From contig JAESUZ010004533.1 in assembly GCA_017311185.1 (NCBI GenBank), forward strand, positions 124,001-188,000: a DNA stretch of 64,000 bases, in the 5' to 3' direction. This document shows positions 55,700-64,000 of the stretch, in pieces; positions within the stretch are counted from its first letter, which is position 1, and each line of letters starts with the position of its first letter. The notes beneath the pieces were generated by a model. The model saw only the letters and a program-made list of their open reading frames with translations. It had not been told where the DNA came from and did no database searches. Both the position numbers and the translations under genes were made by a program. This DNA is from Proteles cristata cristata (taxonomy: Eukaryota; Chordata; Mammalia; Carnivora; Hyaenidae).

Positions 55700-56210
55700 T
55701 ATGTTTTCCAAGGAAACAGGAAACAAATTTGGTTTTACTAGTCAGACCTAGTGGAAAGTCATTAATTTTCTTCCAAGAATAAAATAGAATTGCAAGAGGG
55801 TGTTTTAAAAATACATTAAAATGGCAATGTGTGCATAATTTAAATGAGCCAAGAGCTGCTAATTATCCTGGCACGTATTCGGTTACTTCTGTACTATTTC
55901 TCCTCTAATGTAAACAAAAGAAATCCTCTTAATTGTCAAAAATGGCTTTTAGTAGAGGTTGCTTTTTTGTTTTTTCCCCCCAATTCCTTTTGTACAGTTT
56001 GCATATTTAAGAACTAGTCACAAAGTGTGGTTATTTAGAATTTTTTTTAAAGAACGTCCTATCACTTATATTTTTTGGCTCTTAAAATCAAATTAAGGAG
56101 CTAATTAAGCTATTCATTTACTAGAGCGGAAAATAATTATGCAACGTGTATCTGGAGGAATAAATGGCCTCATGTGCATCCAAATGAGGTAAAAGTGGAT
56201 TGAGACTTAG
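55700..56210. promoter_or_regulatory. Candidate conserved non-coding element
   Basis: AT-rich, repeat-free block with clustered homeodomain cores, including 'GAGCTAATTAAGCTATTCAT' near 56099, 'GCTAATTATCC' and 'AAAATAATTATGCAA'. The clustering suggests an enhancer, by inference only. Confidence 0.3.
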
Positions 56211-57772
56211 TCATGTAATGGGGTACATGGAGCACTTTGGATAATGAAGAAGGAAGGGCCCTTTCTGTAGTATACTTGATCATTATTTTCCAGAAATGAC
56301 ATTGATTTGTGTCTGTGACTGCACTGTTCTCCACAGCTCAGGACCTTCAGTGTATGATTAAATACTGCAGTTTTATTTTTAAGGCATTTTGTCATACATT
56401 TACAAAATTTAAATGAGTTAATTAAGTTTATTAGAACGTGCTTCTGCTTCCTCCAGTTTGCTGAACTAAATGCTCAGCTAGTTCATCCAGAACATACTTG
56501 TTGAGTAACAGAATGTTGAGCCAAAATCTTCCCCCTGAGATTTGACTGACACACCAATATGATAGATACCAAAGAGAGAACATTCTGAGAACCATGTCGA
56601 TGAGGCAGTAGATCAAGTGCATGCAAAAGTTCATTGCATGGGAGAGGAAAATTAGTAAAGAGGATATCTTTGGGGAAAACTGTGTGATAAATCCCATGCT
56701 TCTCCCCACACAGAGGGAGAGATACTTCCTTCTTCATCTCAGGTCCAGTGAGAACGTCCATGACCCCATTTGCAGAGCTATGATATATGTCGGCTGGAGT
56801 CCGATTCTGGTGCCAGAAATCTAGAGGACAAGAGAAGAGCTGATCAGTCACCCTGTGGTGGACATCAGGAGGGATTGGCTTTGAGATTTGTTTTGTTTTG
56901 TTTTGTTTTTGAAAAAGCTGTCTTTATTAAGAGATGAGGTACAAGATGCTGGCACATGGGTGAAAAAGCCAGTATTAGAGCCTACCATCTGTAATGGGTG
57001 AGAAGATATTAGAAGATAGAGGCTGGTTATATAGCGCTGGTATAAAAGGACTAAGGGCATGGTGGGTGGGCAGGGATTATGAATGACCACTCAGGATATA
57101 AAGGCACCCATTTGGGGCTAGACATTGTGAGAGAAAGATGTTCATTGATACAATAAGCTCTGAAGAGCTCCTTAATCCTCAGCTCATGAGGATATCAATT
57201 CAAGTAAGAATATTTGTCCCGTGTTTCTTTGCCATCCTCCTGCTTTGACCCCGAAGACGTCAAAACATCAGCTCGGGAGAGAGAAGAGGAAGGAAGAGAA
57301 GAGAAGCACAAGGCAATGAATTAGGGAAGAAACCAATCACCCTCTCTTTCTCATTGTGGGCTTTCAGCTTGAAGCAGAAGGGAGCTGGGAGAGGAGGAGA
57401 TTTACTGCTAAATCAAGCCCACAGTTATAATTATTATACAGAATTGGACATTCTAGTTTCTGAATCAAGACTGTTTTTCTTCCAGGCATAGGGAAACATT
57501 ACCCCTGCTAAATAAAGCCTAATGGAACAGTGGGAGGCAAAAATAAAGCTGTGTTTTGATTACATTATGATATACATGTGCTTGAGTAACATTGCGATTT
57601 CAGATGCAGTGCTGTTTGTAGGAAATGAGGGAAATATCTAACAGTGTAAAAAAAAGAATAGTTTGTTGAAATTTGAGTAGCAGATGCAGTGAACAGTAAG
57701 GAAATGCAATCAGGAGACTAAGCCTTGTGCCCAATGCAAGGTGAGTGATTGGAACATGAGACTTTTGTTTTA
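56211..57772. other. Intergenic, nothing recognised
   Basis: A (TTTTG)n tract at 56886-56910 is the only repeat noted. Overlapping antisense frames of 92 and 122 codons at 56431-56851 show no recognisable domain. Confidence 0.35.
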
Positions 57773-57949
57773 TTTAAAAATACATATTTATTTATTTTTG
57801 AGAGAGAGAGAGGAGAGGGAGTGTACCTGTGAGTATCTGTGAGTGGCAGAGAGAGGAGAGAGAGAATCCAAAGCATAGGACCATGGGACCATGACCTGAG
57901 CTGAAATCAAGAGCTGGACTCTTAATCAGTGTGAGCCACCCAGGTGCCC
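57773..57949 (-). mobile_element. CAN-SINE, deleted copy
   Basis: The head is at 57949. Flanks TGAGACTTTTGTTTTA and TGAGACTTCTATTTAG form the target duplication. About 40 bases of the central body are missing. Confidence 0.88.
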
Positions 57950-57999
57950 TGAGACTTCTATTTAGTTCAGACCCTGGAAGGGAGATAAGGCAATTCCAA

Positions 58000-58515
58000 G
58001 TTTAGTGCTCCCTGGCCCATAGGAAAACATGCTCTGGAGGCCCCATGATATTCCTGTGGATTAATATCTACCAAATATAAACTCATAGTCAAGCATCACC
58101 AAAATGACAAGAGAAAGCTTCTGTCTCACCATGAGAAGAGTCAGCAGAAACAATAAATGAAGGATTTAGAGTCCTAATAAATTCAGATTTCAAAATTATG
58201 AGATGTAAAATATCAAATGATTATCTACGCAATGTTTAAGGAAATAACCTGGTATCTCACAGAAATGAGAAAGCAATAAGGAACTATTCACAAGAAGCAG
58301 GAAGATTTGAAAAGAAACCAAATACAGATTTCAAAACAGGAAAATATAATTGGTAAGTTTTGAAATTCGTGACTTGGTTAAAGAGCAAATTAAACAATTG
58401 AAGAGATAATCATTGATAGATGGATTGAAAGAAATTACCCAGAATGCAACACAGAGAGACATGGAGATGGATGATATGCAAGTTTATCACCAGTAGGCTC
58501 TCAGCAAGTAAACTG
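58000..58515 (+). mobile_element. Old L1 5' region / ORF1-proximal remnant
   Basis: 'TAGTCAAGCATCACCAAAAT' and 'GAAAGAAATTACCCAGAATG' followed by CAACACAGAGAGACA resemble the ORF1-proximal part of old L1M elements. Heavily diverged, no usable frame. Confidence 0.5.
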
Positions 58516-60110
58516 CTAAAGCAAACATTTTTGTTTGTGTGTTTGTTTTAATGTTTGTTTATTTTTGAGATAGAGAGCACCAGCGGGGGAGGGACAGAGA
58601 GCAAGGTGGGCAGAGGATCCAAAGCGGGCTCTGTGCTGATAGCAGTGAGCTTGATGTGGGACTTGAACTCACAAACTGCAAGATCATGACCTGAGCCGAA
58701 AGTCAGACACTCAATAAATTGAGCCACTCAGGGACCTCCTAAAGCAAACATTTTGGTCTCATAATTCCTTTACATTCTTAAAAATTATTGAAGACCACAA
58801 CTATCTTTTGTATATGTGGGTTATATCTATCATATAAGAAGTTAAAATTGAAATTAAAAATATTTATTTAAAAAAAACAAACCCATTTGATGTTAACATA
58901 AATTACTTATTTTAAGAAAGAATAACTTATTTTCATACACAAAAACATTAGGGAGAAATTGTTTTACATTTTTGACAGTCTCTTTATTGTCCGGGTAAGA
59001 AGACAGCTAGATTGTCATATTTGCTTCTACATTCATTCTGTTGCTGTATGTTGTTTTGGTTGAAATATATGAAGAAAATCTGTCCTAGTACATATGTGTA
59101 GATGCAAAAGGGAGAAATATTTTAATAGTCTTTTCTTATAATGGAGGATATTATTCTTGTTATTATACCAAAATTCAACAAATGGCAAGTTTCCTAATAG
59201 CTAGTTGCAATGTGAAATTTGAAAGCCATATCAAGAAACATTTTGCCTTTTGTTACATTAAAGTTTATTTGCCTATCTTCAACTTTAGAATGATCTTTTA
59301 CCTATGTATGATTTTGTAACATCATGGACTGGTGATTTGGAAAATGCTGGTTTGTTTACACTGATACAACAGGCACATTCATTAATAATAACATCTGCAC
59401 AGATCTTGTTAGAAAAGCCCATGTACTGAGAAGCTGTCAGGCTCATGGTGGGAAATATAAGTTTTCTAAAATTCTAATTTTCCTTGAAAACTTGAATTTT
59501 GTCATTGGCAACAAATTCTGTCAGCTGTTTTCCTTGAGGTAACAGGCTTCGTTCATTCAATTTTAAGAAAATGTCTGCCAATTATCCAGGTCTGAATAGC
59601 CATAGTTCATCTGTCAGTCATTCTTTTAAGTAAAGATGGTGTTCCATGAAAAAAGTGGTTACGTCAGCTTGCAACTCAATCACACAAGTGTTTGCCTTGG
59701 GACAACCGTCATACGTCAGTGTTCAGCAGAAGTGCTTATTGTACTTCCCGTTTGGTCACAGAGAATATTAAAAAGACATTGTGTGAGGGCCAAGATTTAT
59801 AAATCTTTTTTCTGCTTCACCAAGCATACTGTTAAGTGAACTACCATTTCAAAAATTTACTATGAGTGGGTGACAGAGAAGAACACAATGATTCCTTGCA
59901 TGGTTTGGTCCACTGCCTTGATGTGCGCTAAGGTATCGGCACTTTTACCCACCATTGCTTTCGCACCATTAAGGTATGTGGCGATGCAGTGAATAAGACA
60001 AATAACACCTTAGTATTATTATGAAAGTAGTTTGACCTTGTGGACTCCTCCTAAGAGGGTCTTGGAACCCTTTTAAGTGCATAGAGCACACTTTGAGACT
60101 GCAATTCCAA
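58516..60110 (-). mobile_element. hAT-superfamily DNA transposon fossil, autonomous-type
   Basis: Read antisense, the left end (58739-58880) matches the remembered 3' end of a hAT/Charlie-like element: AAAATGTTTGCTTTAG, GAATTATGAGACCAAAATG, ATATAACCCACATATACAA. Farther right come antisense pieces resembling a hAT transposase region ('TTGTTTTGGTTGAAATATAT', 'GATTTTGTAACATCATGGAC'). All frames are broken, so it is a dead copy, split at its left end by the CAN-SINE 58533-58738. Exact family unresolved. Confidence 0.65.
58533..58738 (-). mobile_element. CAN-SINE at the hAT end
   Basis: The target duplication is CTAAAGCAAACATTTT at about 58515-58530 and 58739-58754. The head is decayed (GGAGGTCCCTGAGTGGCTCA). 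Confidence 0.9.
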
Positions 60111-61070
60111 AGGAATGAGAAGAATCTCTGGAAGTAAGGTCTGAAATAGAAGAAGGTCTAATGAACAAAGAAACTGGTAATCTAACAAATCTTATGTGTA
60201 TAAAATAATAATGCCTTATTTGTTGGGGATTAAAACATTAGAGTTAAATTACATTGGGATAGTGGCATGTAGATAGGAAGAGGTGAACGTAGCATGTGAA
60301 TTGGGAAGGGTGTTCAGGAAGGGAGGGTTATGGCACTAAATAACTTTAGAGTTTACCTTAAATATGAAGGAAATGTTTTAAGGTGGAGAATGTCCAATTA
60401 AACATTATAGATTGAATGTATGCATTTATTTTCACTCCCTTCTCCCTTCTCCCAATCACAAGCATGGCAATGAATGGATATTTTTAAGAGATAGAAGCCT
60501 ATAGGCCCAAGCGAGAAGACAATGGCAGCCAAATGTAGAAAGCTCTTTTAGGAAAGCAGGTGGGTGAGTGACAATTGTCTCAGACAGCCTGGGAAAGTGA
60601 ACTCTCAAGCTGCATGAGGAGTCAGCAGAAACAATGCAAAATGATTTAGATTCCTAAGAACTTCAGATTTAGAATCACCAGATGCAGAATATAAATTAAT
60701 TATGTACAGAATTGCTTAAAGAAATAACATATGCACTCACATAACATACACACACACATCTCAGAAATGCACTGTGTACCTGGAAGAAACAAATGGCATC
60801 ATGTGCATCCAGCTGGAGGAAGCCGAGGAGCAACTTGTTGAGGAATGCTCCAGTACTTCCGGGCCTACTGGGCAGGTCCTGAAAGTGGGGAGAAGGTGAG
60901 GCTGTCAAAGGAGGAGTGTTTGCAAGGTTTTCTACCAAGTGGCTGGCCTTCCAGCTTCCTTCTCTGTCCTGAAGATTTCCTGTGGGTGAGATGATTCATG
61001 CCTTCTGGGCTGGCGAGGGCCAGACCCAGTTGTGAGTGGAGCATGGTTAAAGTTTAAATATTGAAGGGTA
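60111..61070. other. Intergenic with an L1-like scrap
   Basis: Bases about 60610-60720 resemble the segment at about 58135-58250 (shared 'AGTCAGCAGAAACAAT' and 'TTCAGATTT'), probably another copy of the same old L1 region. A CA-rich run lies at 60748-60758. No gene is seen. Confidence 0.4.
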
Positions 61071-61287
61071 GGGGTGCCTGGGTGGCTCAGTTGGTTAAGT
61101 ATCCGACTTTGGCTCAGGTCATGATCTCACGGTTTGTGGGTTTGAGCCCCACGTCGGGCTCTGTGCTGACAGCTCAGAGCCTGGAGCCTGCCTTTGGATT
61201 CTGTGTCTCCCTCTCTCTATGACCTCCTCTGCTCACGCTGTCTCTCTCTCTCTCTCAGAAATAAATAAAACATTTTTAAAAATGTAA
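61071..61287 (+). mobile_element. CAN-SINE
   Basis: The head is GGGGTGCCTGGGTGGCTCAG. The body is well preserved, with a good B-box-like GGTTTGAGCCCC. Flanks TAAATATTGAAGGGTA and AAAATACTGAAGAGTA form the target duplication. Confidence 0.95.
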
Positions 61288-61683
61288 AAAAATACTGAAG
61301 AGTAAGTATTGAGTGTGTGCAAAACAGCAGCCCCTATCTCAAATTCAAAGAACTATGTTGTGCAGATTGAGGATGGTGTTTGCGTGTGTGTGGTAACTTA
61401 TAAGAGGATATGGGGTATGTGTGAAAATATGTTAAGTCTTTGTTTTCCCAAGTGGGAAGGCAATAGATAATGCCTAACACAGAAAAATCAAGAAGTAGTA
61501 CTGTAACCATGTTACATAGAGATATGGACATAAATAGCACAAGAATTAGTTAAGAAGTATTTACCTCTGGGGGTCAGGAAATGAGGCTGCATTTGACTCA
61601 AAAATTATTTGACTGTAAGTTATGTCCACACGTATCTTTGATAAAAATAGGAATGAAAATTTAAAATTATAAAGGTAACTACT
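61288..61683. other. Intergenic spacer
   Basis: Nothing recognised. The right end becomes the target of the next SINE. Confidence 0.4.
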
Positions 61684-61907
61684 GGGGCGCCTAGGTGACT
61701 CAGTCAGTTAAGCATCTGACTCTTGGTGTTGGCTCAGGTCGTAATCTCAGGGTTTGTGAGCTAGAGCCCAGCGTCAGGCTCTGCACTGACAGCATGGAGC
61801 CTGTTTGGGATTCTCTCTCTCTCCCTCTCTGTATGCCCCACCCTTGTTTGCTTGCATGGACTCTTTCTCTATCTAAATAAATACATAAACATTAAAATAA
61901 TTTTTAA
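61684..61907 (+). mobile_element. CAN-SINE, distinct body variant
   Basis: The head is GGGGCGCCTAGGTGACTCAG. It has an insertion ('CTCTTGGTGTTGGCTCAGGT') relative to neighbouring copies, typical of an older CAN-SINE variant. Target duplication AAAGGTAACTACT at 61671-61683 and AAAGGCAACTACT at 61908-61920. Confidence 0.94.
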
Positions 61908-61920
61908 AAAGGCAACTACT

Positions 61921-63180
61921 AAAAGAAGAGGAAAAAATTCTATAATTTCAAACTCGTTAGAGGGAAGCAAACAGAAAAAGTAATCTAAAAAAGTAGTTAA
62001 AATCTTGCCAGAAAAGATACCAGGTCCAGATATTTTTACCAAACTTTAATGAATAAATTATTTCAGTCTTATGCTAATTCTTCTAGAATATAGAAAAAGA
62101 GACAATACTTCCCTACTCATTCTGTGAGTATATAAACTTAACACCCAACTTTGGCAATATAGTACAAAAAGGAAAATTACTGGCCAGTCTCATTCTTGAA
62201 TATTGGTGTAAAAATTCTAGACTAAATATTAACAAGCCAAATCCAGCACTATACAAAAAAGATAATGCATTGTGATTATAGTGGGCTTCCTCTAGGAACA
62301 CAAGGGTAGTTTAGCGTTTAAATATTTATAAATGTCATTCATTACATCAAGAGATTAAATGAGAAAAAAATCAATGCAAGAGATAAAGAAAATTTTTTGG
62401 ACCCATTCAAAATCTATGATTTTTAAAAAGAAATCTGAATATTGGAGGACATTCTCTTAATATTGAAGCTGGATATTGGAAGACATTCCCTTAATCAGAT
62501 AAAGGGCATTAAACAAACAAACAGCACCATACAGTGAACATTATTCTTAATGATGAAATCTTGTAAGTATCCTTTTTAAGATCCAGAAAAGGCAAGAACA
62601 CCCACTATTGTCAGCTTTCATTAATATTTTATTGGATTTCTAGTAAGGCAAGGAATAATTAAGAAGCAAATTAGTCATTATTTCCAGATAATATGATTCT
62701 CTACCCAGAAAGTTAAAAGAATCTAGAGACTTCTTAAAGAATAAGAAGGTGTTTGGATATCATGTTATTATATAAACTGTTTGCCATCAACAAGTAGATG
62801 TAACAGGAGGAAGATATGATAGCAACCAAAAATGGTACTTATAAATAAATCTAGCAAAAGATGTACATAATCTTTATGAAGTAAAATATAAACCTTTCTA
62901 GAAAGATATTAAAGAAGATCTAAATAAGTGGAGAACTATACTATGTTGATTTGGTAGAAGATTTGATATCTTGGACCATTGATTCTTTCCAAATTGATGT
63001 ATAAATTCAATGCAATTCCAATTAAAATCTCATTAGGGATTTTTTTTCTTTTTTGATAGAACTTGGAAAAACTGATTGCAAAATTTATATGTAAGTCCAT
63101 ACATTAAAATAGAGCTACAAAACTCCTGAGGAGCAGCAAGAAGAGAAACATTTATAAAACTATAGTATAATTAAAATTAT
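61921..63180 (+). mobile_element. L1 LINE ORF2 fragment (reverse-transcriptase region)
   Basis: Sense landmarks: 'CCAGGTCCAGATATTTTTAC', 'AAATCCAGCACTATACAAAA', 'AACACCCACTATTGTCAGCT', 'TAAATTCAATGCAATTCCAA'. About 1.25 kb, truncated at both ends and full of stops. Confidence 0.88.
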
Positions 63181-64000
63181 TTCGAAAGTAGCTAACCCAG
63201 AGTAAGTACTCAATAAATGTTAGTTATTATTATATTTCCACATTTCAGTATGTATATATTTTTGTAGTAAACATTTGCAAGGATTGTTTCTTTCCCTTAT
63301 TAGGAGCATTTCAAAACCTAAGCCTTAGAAAAAATTTGAACTGTTCGTAAGGCCTGGGTTATAGCTGCACTCTGGATTATGTGGCTCCAGTTTTGGAACT
63401 GAGTTCTCTATTCCCTTTGCCTCTCCTGCCAGCTTCCTGTCTTTCTTTGAGTCTGAATGGAAATGTAGGCTGTTGGGACAATGTCTATCTAAAATGGAGT
63501 AAGGAGGTAAGAAGCAGTATCCAGAATGCTTGTAACAAAAAAAGAAAGGGATAAACTTGTACTCCTTGGGTGGCAGAAGAGGCATACTTAGTGGACAGGG
63601 CAACGGTTGGTCATAAGTGGTAAACTGGTGAAAGTCATTCATTCATTCATTCATTCATTCATTCATTCAAGAAAACTATTACCTGTGTATGAAACACCAT
63701 GTCTGGCATGGATATAAAGATGCATTAGACAGATCCCTGTGTATGAGCACTTACAGACTAGCTGGAAAGACATGCCTGGAAAATATTAAAATATAGTATG
63801 CCGACTACTAGAGTACAGTTGATACCAGAGTTCTGTCAGAGCAATGAGGCTGAAGGATGAACTACAGGAAGTAGAAACAGTTTCTCAAAGGAGGTATCAT
63901 TCATGCTTGGTCTTGGTATCTGTGTTGTTGAAGGAGGAGATGGTGGAGGTATATACCATAAGGCTATACATGCAGAATTTTCCAGATGTGTGTAAGCAGT
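63181..64000. other. Intergenic right edge with (ATTC)n
   Basis: A MIR-like 3' end at about 63190-63235 ('GTAAGTACTCAATAAATGTT'), an (ATTC)n tract at 63636-63669, and an antisense L2-like 3' end at about 63640-63800. A 105-codon antisense frame at 63325-63642 has no recognisable domain. Confidence 0.4.
63636..63669. repeat. (ATTC)n microsatellite
   Basis: Eight ATTC units at the start of an L2-like 3' end, whose own terminal repeat probably seeded the expansion. Confidence 0.93.

Noticed and set aside
56431..56851. Overlapping antisense frames of 92 and 122 codons
   Set aside because: No domain or conservation signal is visible, and two different frames are open at once. I could not support either as a gene.
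56886..57100. Possible processed pseudogene next to a (TTTTG)n tract
   Set aside because: The T-rich run could be a reversed poly(A) tail, but the sequence beside it matches no mRNA I recognise and I found no flanking duplication.
8563..61907. tRNA genes, suggested by many tRNA-like heads with B-box words
   Set aside because: Every case is the tRNA-derived head of a CAN-SINE followed by a CT-rich body and A tail. None could fold as a complete, isolated tRNA.
19137..63669. Regularly spaced repeats that might suggest a CRISPR-like array
   Set aside because: The repeats are simple microsatellites ((TTCC)n, (GTT)n, (ATTC)n) without spacers, in a mammalian genome.

Overview
This is mammalian nuclear DNA from a carnivore, most likely a cat (Felidae). 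The main evidence is about three dozen tRNA-derived CAN-SINEs of the feliform type: a head near GGGGCGCCTGGGTGGC, a 'GCTCAGGTCATGATCTC' segment, a (CT)n tract and an A-rich tail. Introns, a CpG-island promoter, and L1, L2, MIR, LTR and hAT fossils all fit. Nothing bacterial or phage-like is present.

The only protein-coding gene I can support is GCC1 (GRIP and coiled-coil domain-containing 1, also called GCC88). It lies on the + strand in the first 8.2 kb: CpG-island promoter at about 2.7-3.37 kb, coding exons 3379-4410 and 5291-6586 (775 residues when joined), an 880-bp GT-AG intron, and a 3' UTR that probably ends near 8.15 kb. GCC1 is a peripheral trans-Golgi golgin whose C-terminal GRIP domain binds ARL1-GTP. 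In other mammals, from general knowledge, GCC1 sits head-to-head with ARF5 and ZNF800 lies far beyond its 3' end. If that order holds here, ARF5 lies just left of base 1 and the remaining 55 kb is the gene-poor GCC1-ZNF800 interval.

That interval (8.2-64 kb) is mostly transposon sediment. It has old L2 and MIR fragments, broken L1s on both strands (largest at 40.5-41.7, 49.8-50.7 and 61.9-63.2 kb), MLT1-type and other LTRs (16.7-17.2, 20.7-21.1, 47.7-48.8 kb), MER5A pieces, and a diverged antisense hAT transposon (58.7-60.1 kb). CAN-SINEs are layered over these, many with clear target-site duplications and several nested. At least four copies belong to a younger-looking subfamily.

A few stretches look single-copy and less repeat-disturbed. 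They are the best places to look for regulatory DNA or unannotated non-coding transcripts: 22.8-23.4 kb (with a CTCF-like site), 31.4-34.0 kb (a CpG-rich patch with a consensus splice donor, an octamer motif and a TATA/E-box cluster), 43.0-43.4 kb and 55.7-56.2 kb. I found no previously undescribed gene system. The strongest leads are these candidate regulatory elements and the SINE insertion history. Conservation, transcription and subfamily claims could not be tested here and are marked as inference.
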